A stretch of 13,863 nucleotides of DNA from Nitrospirota bacterium (GCA_029881175.1 JAOUNC010000022.1:1-13863); one strand, 5' to 3'. Positions 1-7,789 are shown, counted from the stretch's first letter. Translations and numbers: made by a program. The notes: generated by a model not told the origin, from the letters alone.

Positions 1-498
1 ATTCCCTTAGTAGACAACGATACAATCTGGGACATTGATGTGGCCGTGGATGGGGCGGACCAAGTTGATCCACAACTGCATCTCATTAAAGGCGGCGGCG
101 GGGCGTTGCTTCGGGAGAAAATCGTGGCACGGGCCGCCCGCCAATTTATTGTGATTGTGGATGAGGCTAAACACGTTTCCCAGTTAGGGTTGCCGTTTCC
201 CCTGCCGGTTGAAATTCTTCCCTTTGGCTGGCGGACAACACAAGGGCACCTGGAAACGATGGGCTGGCTGGCTGCTCGTCGCGAGCAAGCGGGACAACCT
301 TTTGTGACAGATAATGGGAATTTTATTGTGGACCTACACATTTCTCACATAGACGACCCGGCCTCACTCGAATCAACATTACGACAGATTCCCGGCGTCG
401 TCGAATGCGGCTTGTTTGTCCACATGACCTCCCTCGTCATCACCGGGACCGAGCAAGGCCCACGACTCACACGGGCCTCTCAGACGTCACATACCTGA
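1..498 (+). CDS. rpiA: Ribose-5-phosphate isomerase A, 3' part (5' end outside window)
   Basis: Interconverts ribose 5-phosphate and ribulose 5-phosphate in the cytoplasmic non-oxidative pentose phosphate pathway. The frame is open from base 1 and ends at TGA 496-498, giving 165 residues. The family is usually about 220-235 residues, so roughly the first 60 are missing. All the downstream RpiA signatures are visible: DGADQVD (fragment residues 17-23; the two Asp match the catalytic-site DGAD of the E. coli enzyme), KGGGGALLREK (30-40, with the Lys and Glu corresponding to E. coli K94 and E103), DNGNFIVD and the C-terminal GVVECGLF. There is no sign of damage. The last residues after the conserved domain (about GTEQGPRLTRASQTSHT) form a short variable tail. 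It is followed by a 162-base gap holding a possible terminator hairpin, then the htrA-type gene. Identification is very secure. Confidence 0.96.
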   Translation: MPLVDNDTIWDIDVAVDGADQVDPQLHLIKGGGGALLREKIVARAARQFIVIVDEAKHVSQLGLPFPLPVEILPFGWRTTQGHLETMGWLAARREQAGQPFVTDNGNFIVDLHISHIDDPASLESTLRQIPGVVECGLFVHMTSLVITGTEQGPRLTRASQTSHT

Positions 499-551
499 AC
501 GACCCAATCTTTTTGAATCCTCGACACACACATTCCACAGAGGTGCAGGTG

Positions 552-580
552 GATGATAAGATACAAACATCTCTATCATC
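552..580 (+). terminator. Hairpin downstream of rpiA, possible terminator
   Basis: GATGATA (552-558) plus AGAT (559-562) pairs with ATCT (569-572) plus TATCATC (574-580). This leaves one bulged base (C573) and a six-base loop, so the stem is 11 bp. It lies 54 bases after the rpiA stop and about 80 bases before the next start, where a terminator would be expected. It is AT-rich and followed only by GCTTTGAG rather than a T-run, so it is not a textbook intrinsic terminator. It could instead be a regulatory hairpin. Confidence 0.35.
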
Positions 581-660
581 GCTTTGAGAAAATTTCCCAT
601 ACTCGCAACTTGGGAATCGTGTGATGACAACCAAATGATAGAAAAAATAAGGAGTAAGAG

Positions 661-2211
661 ATGAGAACGCTACGTCATGTAAGAAGGCCGGCAGGGACAG
701 GCAGAGGACAGCTTTTCATGAAAATGGTCCTCTTGGGAGTATTGGGACTCGCCACGGTTCACTGTTCGCAAGCTCCGTCATCCTCAACCACTTCGACGCC
801 GGCACCCTCTAGCCCTATGGCCCAGGCCACCTCTCACGCGGCGGTGGCCCTTGCCTCTGATGCCCCTCCTATTGTCAAAGTTTCCACCCCTCTTCTCGCT
901 TCCAATGAGACATTCATTAAAGTTGCGAAAGAGGCGATGGCGTCCGTGGTCAACATTTCAGCCACGAAACGCGCGGCGCAAACCCCTGAGAGTTCTTTGC
1001 CAGATGATCCCTTGTTCAGACGGTTTTTCGGAGAGGAATTTGAACGCCGCTTTAAACAGCCCCGGCAACAGCCAGAACAAGGGCTAGGCTCTGGCGTCAT
1101 CGTCAGCCAGGATGGCTATATCGTCACGAATAATCACGTCGTCGAACAAGCCGATCAACTCATGGTGCTCTTAGGTGATAAACGAAAACTCCCGGCAACA
1201 CTCATCGGCACCGACCCCAAAACAGATTTAGCCGTCATTAAAATTGACGCCACCGGATTACCAACCTTGCCGTGGGGCAATTCCACAATACTTGAAGTGG
1301 GCGAACTGGTGCTGGCGGTGGGCAATCCCTTTGGACTGAATCAAACGGTGACGATGGGCATTATCAGTGCCGTGGGAAGGGCGAATGTGGGGATTGTGGA
1401 TTACGAAAATTTCATCCAAACTGATGCCGCCATTAACCCCGGCAATTCCGGAGGGGCTTTAGTCAATCTCCAAGGGCAACTCATTGGTATCAATACCGCG
1501 ATCTTCTCTCGAACCGGCGGCTACATGGGCATTGGCTTTGCCATTCCCAGCCAGATGGTGGAACATGTCATGCAAAGTCTCATCGGCCATGGCAAAGTCA
1601 TTCGGGGATGGCTGGGTGTCTCGATCCAAGATATTTCTCCAGAGCTTGCCAGCCAGTTTGATGCCCCTGATACCCAAGGAGCATTGGTCGGTGATGTGTT
1701 CAGTACCAGCCCTGCAGGATTGGCCGGGCTCCAGCGTGGCGATATCATCCGAACCTATAATAAGGTTCAAGTCAACAATCCCACCCATCTGCGCACACTG
1801 GTCGCTGACACCGCCCCCAATACTTCCGTGCCCTTAACCGTCTGGCGCAATGGGAAAGAAGTCAGCCTATCAGTCTCGATTGGGGAAATGCCCAAAGATG
1901 TCGCCTCATTAGGCAAGGTCGGACCCGATTCCATTCAAGGCGACCATGCGTTAGCCGGCCTGACGGTCGAACCCGTCAAACCCGGGCAAACCGCCGATGG
2001 CCATGGGGTTGTGGTGACACAGGTAGAACCCAATTCTCCAGGCGACCGCGCAGGCCTTCGGCCAGGCGACATGCTCATCGAAATCAATCGCAAAGTCATT
2101 CGTTCTGTGGAAGATTTTGAACAACGGGCGAGCGATCTTGATGCCACAGCCTCGGTCCTTGTCTTGATACAACGCGGAAAAGGGACGATATTTCTCACTA
2201 TTAAACCGTAA
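661..2211 (+). CDS. htrA: HtrA/DegP-family periplasmic serine protease with two PDZ domains
   Basis: Envelope quality-control protease/chaperone that degrades misfolded exported proteins. The protein has 516 residues: a basic N-terminus (1-19), a hydrophobic export segment (about 20-34), a Ser/Thr/Pro-rich linker (36-58), a trypsin-like domain (about 85-300) and two PDZ domains (about 305-400 and 430-515). The catalytic triad is visible: His159 in VTNNHVV, Asp189 in DPKTDLAVIK and Ser263 in NPGNSGGALVN. The conserved GSGVIVSQDGYIVTNNHV and AVGNPFGL blocks are present. The ATG at 661 follows AAGGAG (649-654) with six bases between. A second ATG at 718 (residue 20) has a weaker GAGGAC upstream and would give a more usual signal sequence. 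Cys35 ends the hydrophobic stretch, but the preceding residues (TVH) make a poor lipobox, so lipidation is uncertain. The cupredoxin gene follows after 52 bases and may be co-transcribed. Confidence 0.95.
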   Translation: MRTLRHVRRPAGTGRGQLFMKMVLLGVLGLATVHCSQAPSSSTTSTPAPSSPMAQATSHAAVALASDAPPIVKVSTPLLASNETFIKVAKEAMASVVNISATKRAAQTPESSLPDDPLFRRFFGEEFERRFKQPRQQPEQGLGSGVIVSQDGYIVTNNHVVEQADQLMVLLGDKRKLPATLIGTDPKTDLAVIKIDATGLPTLPWGNSTILEVGELVLAVGNPFGLNQTVTMGIISAVGRANVGIVDYENFIQTDAAINPGNSGGALVNLQGQLIGINTAIFSRTGGYMGIGFAIPSQMVEHVMQSLIGHGKVIRGWLGVSIQDISPELASQFDAPDTQGALVGDVFSTSPAGLAGLQRGDIIRTYNKVQVNNPTHLRTLVADTAPNTSVPLTVWRNGKEVSLSVSIGEMPKDVASLGKVGPDSIQGDHALAGLTVEPVKPGQTADGHGVVVTQVEPNSPGDRAGLRPGDMLIEINRKVIRSVEDFEQRASDLDATASVLVLIQRGKGTIFLTIKP

Positions 2212-2263
2212 GAAGAACGTCATCCTTTCAACACACAGGCTTTCAACAACAAGGGATTCAAGC

Positions 2264-2677
2264 ATGAGGGGCAGACGGTCGAGAGGTGCAGTAATCAGCA
2301 AAATGTGCTTAATCGGCTTACTCAGTGGTTTGGCCCTGTCACTCTCGGCGGGGCTGACCCTGCTCGTGGCCTCCTCTTCACAAAGCATTCACATCGAATC
2401 GGAGCCACCCTTCTTCTCTCCCAATCGGCTCACGATTTCAATGGGAGCACCCCTCACCTGGCAAAACCGTACTCAAGAGCCCCACACTATCGTGTCCGAT
2501 GATTGCCGCTCAAGAAACACCTGTTCCTTCGATTCGGGGTTCCTAGGACCCAATGCCCGCTTTACCCTTCCTCCTCTCAAACCTGGCACCTATCCCTATC
2601 ATTGCGGCATCCATCCATTCATGCGCGGCCTCCTCACTATCCATCCTCCACAATCCTTCTCATCTTCAGACATTTAG
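2264..2677 (+). CDS. Membrane-anchored plastocyanin-like cupredoxin
   Basis: Small blue-copper (type 1) electron-carrier fold exported to the periplasm. It has 137 residues. A basic start (MRGRRSRG) and hydrophobic segment (about 14-36) form either an uncleaved anchor or a signal sequence. The copper ligands fit the family pattern: His74 in EPHTIV, then Cys114, His117 and Met120 in YHCGIHPFMRG, with the usual PGTYPYHC lead-in. Two further cysteines, Cys81 and Cys87, sit in the loop after the first His ligand and could form a disulfide. The start ATG is preceded by AAGGG (2251-2255) with eight bases between. It lies 52 bases after the HtrA-type protease. The redox partner cannot be inferred from the neighbours; copper or nitrite/respiratory electron transfer would fit but is only inference. 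Confidence 0.85.
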   Translation: MRGRRSRGAVISKMCLIGLLSGLALSLSAGLTLLVASSSQSIHIESEPPFFSPNRLTISMGAPLTWQNRTQEPHTIVSDDCRSRNTCSFDSGFLGPNARFTLPPLKPGTYPYHCGIHPFMRGLLTIHPPQSFSSSDI

Positions 2678-2909
2678 AAAAATGGGGCGTGCCTTTGGTA
2701 CCTCAGCAATCTTCAACGCATCCAAGGATTCCTTTTCGCTTCTTCAAACAGCGCGGTGTTGATGATAAAATTAGTGGTTTTTGTGTGGAGGAATGATGAA
2801 CACACGAACTCTATGGATTGCACGAGATACGCATCGAATGGTACATTCTGACCAGATTTTATCTAATGAGCATCTATTTGACGCTCTCATAATGAGTACA
2901 CAGATAACT

Positions 2910-2987
2910 GGTCCCATCGTCTAGGCTGGTCTAGGACGGCACCCTCTCAAGGTGCAGACACGGGTTCAAATCCCGTTGGGATCACCA
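2910..2987 (+). tRNA. tRNA-Glu, anticodon CTC, CCA encoded
   Basis: A complete cloverleaf can be drawn by eye. The acceptor stem is GGTCCCA (2910-2916) with TGGGATC (2977-2983), including one G-T pair. The D arm is 2919-2937. The anticodon stem GCACC/GGTGC (2939-2943, 2951-2955) closes the seven-base loop CTCTCAA, with anticodon CTC at 2946-2948, reading GAG (Glu). The T arm is ACGGG-TTCAAAT-CCCGT (2960-2976). The discriminator is A2984 and CCA is encoded at 2985-2987. The 5' part (TCGTCTAG...) is typical of bacterial tRNA-Glu. The gene stands alone, flanked by 232 bases upstream and 211 downstream with no convincing gene. This is the minor C-starting glutamate anticodon, so a TTC isoacceptor is expected elsewhere. 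Confidence 0.95.
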
Positions 2988-3198
2988 GCTTTTGCCAAAA
3001 CTGCAGCTGGCATACCAAATTGATGTTATGAGGAAAGCTGTCCGTCGAAGCTGGATTCAGCGACGAGCGCGCGGAACGACTAATTCGAACCTAGTTTCAT
3101 CTCCTCGAAAAAATTGTGATTATTGGAAAATTAATTCCTTTTCCACTCGCCTTTGTTAATCTCCGCCTGCCCAATCCATTTATCTTATTTATTCATGA

Positions 3199-4329
3199 AT
3201 GACCGAATCGAGGATTGAGACCACACCCATGACCGAACGAATATTTCATGATGGCGAGAGCGACGGACTGGAAGCCCTTGAGGCCCTCGACCCAGAAGCC
3301 ATTCAATCTTTTTCTGATCTGCTAGGAGCGATGAAAAAAACGGCCTTTGGGGGCCGCCGTTTGGGAGATGCGTTTGACATTCTCACCAAGATGATTCAGG
3401 ACCCGGACTGCGCAGTAATTTTGACCCTCTCCGGTGCCATGACGATTGCCAAAATGGGCAAAATTATCTGCAGCATGCTTGATCGCGGTATGGTTCAGGC
3501 GGTGGTGTCCACTGGCGCGCTGATCGCGCATGGGTTGAGTGAAGCCGTTGGCAAGACGCATTACAAATACCATCCTTCGATGACGGACACGGAATTGTAT
3601 GAGAAGGGCTACAACCGGGTGTACGACACGTTGGAGATGGAGCTGAACCTGAACCATGTCGAACGAGTGGTCGGTGCCACCCTCAAACGCATTGAACCGG
3701 GCCAAATTATTTCTTCGGAAATCCTGACACGTGAAATAGGGAAAACGCTTCACGAGGACCATCCTGGACCTGGAATTTTAAAAAGTGCCTATGAACAAGA
3801 TGTCCCCGTCTATATTCCGGCCTTTACCGATTCGGAAATGGGACTCGATGTGTCGATTTGGGCCATGAATCAAGGACGAAAGGCTAATCCCCCGACCAAT
3901 CCCCAAGACCAAAGTGATTTTGAGCGCTGGAGCCAGCTCCGGCAACATCGCCCCATCTTTAATCCATTTTTGGATCTGAACAGTTACACCGAGAAACTAC
4001 TGACCGCTAAGCGTTTGGGCATTTTCACCATCGGCGGCGGCGTCCCCAGAAATTGGGCACAGCAAGTCCCCCCCTATATTGAAATTCTCAATCTCCGATT
4101 GGGGGAAACTTTAGTTCCCCCTCGTTTTCATTATGGTGTCAGAATTTGCCCTGAGCCTGATTATTGGGGTGGACTGAGCGGCTGCACGTATGAGGAAGGC
4201 GTGTCCTGGGGGAAATTTGTGCCAAAGAAAGATGGCGGACAATTCGCAGAAGTTTTGAGCGATGCGACAGTCGTGTGGCCCTTATTAATGATGGGCCTTT
4301 TGGAACGAATTAAGAAGGACAACTCATAA
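3199..4329 (+). CDS. Deoxyhypusine-synthase-family protein (probable bacterial polyamine aminobutyltransferase)
   Basis: Homologous to eukaryotic and archaeal deoxyhypusine synthase, which moves an aminobutyl group from spermidine to a lysine of eIF5A/aIF5A. Bacteria lack eIF5A, and bacterial members are thought to act on free polyamines, for example making homospermidine or spermidine; the exact reaction here is inference. The protein has 376 residues, the family length. Visible hallmarks are TLSGAMTIAKMG (76-87), VVSTGALIAHGL (102-113), VPVYIPAFTDSEMG (202-215), FTIGGGVPRNW (276-286) and the active-site block TYEEGVSWGKF. In that block Lys339 matches the catalytic lysine of the human enzyme (SWGK). 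The ATG at 3199 has no clear Shine-Dalgarno sequence; a second ATG ten codons later (3229) is also possible. The arginine decarboxylase at 7143 supports a polyamine role. Family assignment is secure; the reaction is not. Confidence 0.9.
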   Translation: MTESRIETTPMTERIFHDGESDGLEALEALDPEAIQSFSDLLGAMKKTAFGGRRLGDAFDILTKMIQDPDCAVILTLSGAMTIAKMGKIICSMLDRGMVQAVVSTGALIAHGLSEAVGKTHYKYHPSMTDTELYEKGYNRVYDTLEMELNLNHVERVVGATLKRIEPGQIISSEILTREIGKTLHEDHPGPGILKSAYEQDVPVYIPAFTDSEMGLDVSIWAMNQGRKANPPTNPQDQSDFERWSQLRQHRPIFNPFLDLNSYTEKLLTAKRLGIFTIGGGVPRNWAQQVPPYIEILNLRLGETLVPPRFHYGVRICPEPDYWGGLSGCTYEEGVSWGKFVPKKDGGQFAEVLSDATVVWPLLMMGLLERIKKDNS

Positions 4330-4416
4330 GGCTCATCCACGCTTTCATGACCCACCTTGTCACTCGTTACTCGACAAGTTCACGCTTAGATGCGACAATT
4401 CATTAAGGAACAATAG

Positions 4417-5094
4417 ATGATGCCCACTAAACACATTTTCAAGATTTCCGAGGTAGTGAGTATTTGCTTTGCGCTCATGCTACTCGCCTTACCCGTTCAA
4501 GCCAAAGCTCCAGAATTTTTGATCCAGGCTGACGATGTGGTGCGCGGCGATCCCAAGGCACCCATTACCTTGGTGGAATATTCTGACTTTACCTGTCATT
4601 TTTGTAAAAAATTTTTCCACGAAACGTTCCCAAAGTTGTTATCCGAATATATTGAAACCGGGAAAGTTCGCTTTGTGTATCGGGACTTTCCGAGAGGCCT
4701 AGGCAGCCCGCTTCGTGCAGCAGATGCCGCCCGTTGCGCGGGAGAGCAAAATGCATATTGGCCCATGCATGACCGCCTTTTCAACAGCGATGGGCAATTT
4801 AGTTCAGAAAATCTCAAGAAATTTGCCACAGAACTGAAACTCACCCAGGGGCAATTTTCTCAATGCCTTGATGCCCATAAGTATTTTCCAGACATTGAAA
4901 AGGACCTAAAGGACGCCGGGACATTAGGCATTCGTGGCACCCCCGCGTTTGTCATTTTTCCCACCAAAGTCCCAGATGATCCCAATCTCATTCTCATCCC
5001 GGGAGCTTTCCCCTTCGAAACGTTTAAGGAAGAAATCGATAAATTATTAAATCTTCACTCCAGCTCCAATCCAAAGTCCCCCGCTTCGTCCTAA
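4417..5094 (+). CDS. Exported DsbA/BdbD-type thioredoxin-fold disulfide oxidoreductase
   Basis: Periplasmic thiol-disulfide oxidoreductase of the DsbA-like (Thioredoxin_4) group, probably introducing or isomerising disulfides in exported proteins. It has 225 residues. A signal peptide with hydrophobic core about 12-26 probably cleaves after VQA (residue 29). The fold shows VEYSDFTCHFCKKF with the CHFC redox pair at Cys60 and Cys63, the family FVYRDFP strand, and the cis-proline loop GIRGTPAF (Pro176). Cys107 and Cys150 could form the second, structural disulfide common in this family. The C-terminal tail (about 214-225) is low-complexity Ser/Pro. The start follows AAGGAA (4405-4410); tandem ATGs at 4417 and 4420 are both well spaced. 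It lies 87 bases after the deoxyhypusine-synthase-like gene. No DsbB-type partner is in the window. Client proteins could include the two-Cys cupredoxin upstream, which is speculation. Confidence 0.88.
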   Translation: MMPTKHIFKISEVVSICFALMLLALPVQAKAPEFLIQADDVVRGDPKAPITLVEYSDFTCHFCKKFFHETFPKLLSEYIETGKVRFVYRDFPRGLGSPLRAADAARCAGEQNAYWPMHDRLFNSDGQFSSENLKKFATELKLTQGQFSQCLDAHKYFPDIEKDLKDAGTLGIRGTPAFVIFPTKVPDDPNLILIPGAFPFETFKEEIDKLLNLHSSSNPKSPASS

Positions 5095-5136
5095 CCTCAG
5101 AAGAAAGATCATCCGTCATCACCCATCTTGGGGCTA

Positions 5137-5158
5137 AAGATCAGATCTGATTGATCTT
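5137..5158. repeat. Nested palindrome, possible operator or hairpin
   Basis: AAGATCA (5137-5143) and TGATCTT (5152-5158) form a perfect 7-bp inverted repeat around an eight-base centre. The middle also contains the perfect 12-base palindrome ATCAGATCTGAT (5140-5151). It sits between the DsbA-type gene and the zinc-ribbon gene. No T-run follows, so a DNA-binding site is as likely as a terminator. No known operator is recognised. Confidence 0.35.
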
Positions 5159-5236
5159 GTTGAGTGAATCAGGGTACATTGCTTGGGTGTACATACTTTT
5201 CAATTCAAGCTATCTCAACATGAAGAGGGAATTTTC

Positions 5237-5473
5237 ATGACTGATTCATTGTCGTTTTGGCCGGTTGAATGTCAAGAAGGTGAACCCAACCTGTTCGTGT
5301 GCTTGACCTGTCTCAATGAAGTCTTTCAGGCAAAGGTTCCGGTTGAAGGCTGTCCAGGTTGTGGAGCGATTGGCGCATTTGAGCCCTTCAACTTGGAAGC
5401 GATCAAGGATTGGGGTACAGAAGATTTAATTCGAAAAGCCGAACAAGAGCCATCGCCTTCTGCTCCTGTATAA
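5237..5473 (+). CDS. Small zinc-ribbon protein, function unknown
   Basis: A 78-residue acidic protein with two CxxC knuckles: Cys22-Cys25 (VCLTC) and Cys39-Cys42 (GCPGCG), 13 residues apart. This is a compact rubredoxin-like or zinc-ribbon arrangement likely to bind one Zn or Fe. After the ribbon comes FEPFNLEAIKDWG and a charged tail ending in Pro/Ser. There is no signal sequence or membrane segment. The ATG at 5237 was chosen because AGAGGGA (5224-5230) lies six bases before it; the frame is open further upstream only from a TTG with no supporting signal. It stands between the DsbA-type and aldehyde dehydrogenase genes. I do not recognise a specific family. Regulatory, chaperone or redox roles are all possible. 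Confidence 0.75.
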   Translation: MTDSLSFWPVECQEGEPNLFVCLTCLNEVFQAKVPVEGCPGCGAIGAFEPFNLEAIKDWGTEDLIRKAEQEPSPSAPV

Positions 5474-5538
5474 CGCTCAGATTTCGTCCAACCGATTACG
5501 TCACCCAGCCACGCATCTTGTCGAAGGTCTTCTGACTC

Positions 5539-6972
5539 ATGAGTGTCAGTACGGGTAAACCAATTTTAATCAACGGCCAGTGGATCAAGACCTCGATTCT
5601 TGAATCGGTCCGCAGCCCCTATTCCGGGGATCTACTCGCCACGGTTTGCCAAGCTGAACCCCAGCACATTGATGGTACCATCCAGATGATGAAGCAAGCC
5701 GCCAGGGAACTTGCGGCTGTTCCAGCACATGGCCGAGCGCGTGCGTTAGTACACATAGCTGATGGGATTGCGGCTCGCCATGAAGAATTTGCCCAGACGC
5801 TGAGTGGGGAAGCCGGCAAACCTCTCACAGACGCCCGTCGGGAAATAGACCGTGGCATTCAAACCTTTCGCCTCGCCGCCGAAGAAAGCACCCGCATTTC
5901 TGGCGAAACGATTCCCATGGATCTCACCCCTGGAGGGGAGGCCTACACGGCCACGGTGAAACGGTTTCCTCTTGGCCCTGTTCTGGGCATTACGCCCTTC
6001 AATTTCCCGTTGAACTTAGTGGCCCACAAGATGGCTCCCTGTTTCGCCGCAGGCAATCCTTTCGTGCTGAAACCGGCACCTCAAACTCCGCTGACCGCTC
6101 TACTTTTAGGGGAAGTTTTTTTGAGGACTGATCTACCGCCAACTGCGCTCACCATTCTCCCATGCTCCAACGCGTTGGCAGAGCGCATGGTTGAACACCC
6201 GGTCTTTCAGGCTTTGAGTTTTACGGGTTCCATGACTGTGGGTTGGATGCTCAAGGGCAAAGCCGGCTATAAGCGAACGCTTTTGGAATTAGGAGGCAAC
6301 GCCGGGGTTATTATCGAACCCGACGCAGATCTTGAAACAGCAGTGACTCGCTGTGTAACCGGAGGATTTGGCTATGCCGGACAAACCTGTATCTCCGTTC
6401 AACGGATTTTTGTCCATCAATCGCACTATGACCAATTCCTTCAATCGTTTATCGAAAAAGTTCAAATGTTGGCGACGGGCGATCCTGCCTTAGAAACCAC
6501 CGTAGTTGGGCCATTAATCAACGAACAGGCCGCCATCCGCGTTGAAACATGGATTCAAGAGGCCGTTAGCCAAGGAGCCACTCTCCATACGGGTGGAAAC
6601 CGCCAGCGTTCCGTGATGGAACCCACTGTCCTCACCAATGTTAGCAGCACTATGAAAGTCTGTTGCGAAGAAATATTTGGGCCTGTTGTCACCATCAGCC
6701 CCTATACAACGTTACAGGAAGCACTGGATCGGATGAATGATACGCCCTTTGGATTACAAGCCGGCATCTTCACGCAAAACATCGATGCCATGTATCGCGC
6801 CTATGCGAACCTCGAAGTCGGGGCGGTCTTAGTCAATGAGATTCCCACCTTTCGTGCTGACCACATGCCCTATGGTGGCGTGAAACAGTCTGGACTCGGA
6901 CGTGAAGGGGTCCGGTACGCCATACAGGAGTTGACCGAACCCAAACTACTCATCGTCAAATCGCCAACATAA
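5539..6972 (+). CDS. NAD(P)-dependent aldehyde dehydrogenase, lactaldehyde/GapN-like branch
   Basis: Oxidises an aldehyde to the acid (or acyl product) with NAD(P)+. It has 477 residues, the normal family length. The ALDH active site is complete: Asn155 in TPFNFPLNL, Lys178 in VLKPAP, Glu250 in LLELGGNAG and nucleophile Cys284 in YAGQTCISVQR. The C-terminal EEIFGPV and MPYGGVKQSGLGREG blocks are also present. The CISVQR context and the ending GLGREGVRYAIQEL resemble the archaeal lactaldehyde dehydrogenase MJ1411 group and related non-phosphorylating glyceraldehyde-3-phosphate or semialdehyde enzymes; this is from memory, and the substrate is not determined. The start has a modest AAGG (5524-5527) 11 bases upstream. 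It lies between two genes tied to polyamines, so an amino-aldehyde such as 4-aminobutanal is a possible substrate, on position alone. Confidence 0.9.
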   Translation: MSVSTGKPILINGQWIKTSILESVRSPYSGDLLATVCQAEPQHIDGTIQMMKQAARELAAVPAHGRARALVHIADGIAARHEEFAQTLSGEAGKPLTDARREIDRGIQTFRLAAEESTRISGETIPMDLTPGGEAYTATVKRFPLGPVLGITPFNFPLNLVAHKMAPCFAAGNPFVLKPAPQTPLTALLLGEVFLRTDLPPTALTILPCSNALAERMVEHPVFQALSFTGSMTVGWMLKGKAGYKRTLLELGGNAGVIIEPDADLETAVTRCVTGGFGYAGQTCISVQRIFVHQSHYDQFLQSFIEKVQMLATGDPALETTVVGPLINEQAAIRVETWIQEAVSQGATLHTGGNRQRSVMEPTVLTNVSSTMKVCCEEIFGPVVTISPYTTLQEALDRMNDTPFGLQAGIFTQNIDAMYRAYANLEVGAVLVNEIPTFRADHMPYGGVKQSGLGREGVRYAIQELTEPKLLIVKSPT

Positions 6973-7000
6973 TATGGACCATCAACCATAAATCCATATT
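6971..7000 (+). repeat. Inverted repeat at the end of the aldehyde dehydrogenase gene
   Basis: AATATGGA (6971-6978) and TCCATATT (6993-7000) are perfectly complementary over 8 bp with a 14-base loop. The left arm overlaps the TAA stop (6970-6972). It could form a hairpin in the transcript end, but no T-run follows and the stem is AT-rich. The rest of the 170-base gap up to the next gene shows nothing recognisable except the ribosome-binding site at 7132-7137. Confidence 0.3.
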
Positions 7001-7142
7001 CTGGCCTTGCGCCACTCGTCTGACTCTTGTTAAAAATGGGCCTTTGAATGTAGAGAAGCCATTAGTCACGCACTTCGGGTGGTCATCCGGGCTACCTCCT
7101 ACATGTCATCCCTACCACTAACCGCGCAAAAAAGGAGTCACG

Positions 7143-7733
7143 ATGGTCCCAACACATATGTTTCTCACCAAGGGTGTGGGTATTCACAAAGAAAGGCTCA
7201 CCTCTTTTGAGGAAGCCTTACGGAGCGCTGGTATTGCCTACTGCAATTTGGTGAGTGTGTCCTCCATCCTCCCGCCTGACTGCAAAATCATTCCGCGCAA
7301 ACGGGGAGAAAAGTTACTCAATCCTGGAGAAATTACCTTTTGCGTGATGGCACGTACTGACACCAATGAACGCAATCGGTTAATTTCATCTTCTGTGGGC
7401 GTCGCGATTCCCTCCGGTCGAAAAGTCAACTATGGCTATTTATCAGAGCATCATGCGTATGGGGAAACAGACGAGGAAGCAGGCGAGTATACGGAAGACT
7501 TAGCGGCGCAAATGCTTGCCACAACTTTCGGCATTGAATTCGATCCTAACGTGGCCTGGAAAGAACGCGAGCAAGTGTTCAAAATGGGCAAGGATATCGT
7601 ACGGACCCAAAACATCACCCAATCAGCTATTGGCAAACCCAATCTGTGGACCACCGTGGTCGCATGTGCCGTCTTCATTCCACTGGAAAACGTGCCACAG
7701 GAAAAAAAGCCACGTAACCGCAAATTAAAATAA
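7143..7733 (+). CDS. pdaD: Pyruvoyl-dependent arginine decarboxylase
   Basis: Converts L-arginine to agmatine and CO2, the first step of the arginine route to putrescine. Enzymes of this type have no PLP: the proenzyme cuts itself at a Ser-Ser bond, and the new N-terminal serine becomes a pyruvoyl group. The family's [11 protein letters not shown] block is present at residues 35-45, with the cleavage bond between Ser40 and Ser41. That predicts a 40-residue beta chain and a 156-residue alpha chain. Other conserved parts are PPDCKIIP (44-51), [20 protein letters not shown] (99-109) and [20 protein letters not shown] (111-130). The total of 196 residues is slightly longer than archaeal forms because of a basic C-terminal tail. 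The start has a strong AAGGAG (7132-7137) five bases away. No agmatinase or agmatine deiminase is in the window. Confidence 0.93.
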   Translation: MVPTHMFLTKGVGIHKERLTSFEEALRSAGIAYCNLVSVSSILPPDCKIIPRKRGEKLLNPGEITFCVMARTDTNERNRLISSSVGVAIPSGRKVNYGYLSEHHAYGETDEEAGEYTEDLAAQMLATTFGIEFDPNVAWKEREQVFKMGKDIVRTQNITQSAIGKPNLWTTVVACAVFIPLENVPQEKKPRNRKLK

Positions 7734-7789
7734 TAGTTGGCGCAGCGGTTCTGTGCCAATCATCCTTCCTCCCCTGCACTAACCTCCTC

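Noticed and set aside
2503..2796. 97-codon frame overlapping the cupredoxin gene
   Set aside because: It is a shadow of the cupredoxin frame, which carries the copper-ligand motifs; its product is low-complexity Ser/Pro/His.
2878..2907. TTGACG as the -35 box of a tRNA-Glu promoter
   Set aside because: At 17 bases spacing the -10 position reads only CAGATA/AGATAA and would place the transcription start inside the mature tRNA.
2793..2924. A 43-codon frame (MMNTRTLWIARD...) with GGAGG just upstream, ending inside the tRNA-Glu gene
   Set aside because: It overlaps the tRNA 5' end and D arm, has no recognisable domain, and the region must hold the tRNA promoter. The good ribosome-binding site is not enough alone; expression data would be needed.
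4356..4378. CTTGTC/GACAAG hairpin after the deoxyhypusine-synthase-like gene, with two heptamer-like units (minus strand GTAACGA, GTGACAA)
   Set aside because: Only 6 bp with an 11-base loop and no T-run, and only two heptamers; could be a decayed relative of arrays A-C but too short to call.
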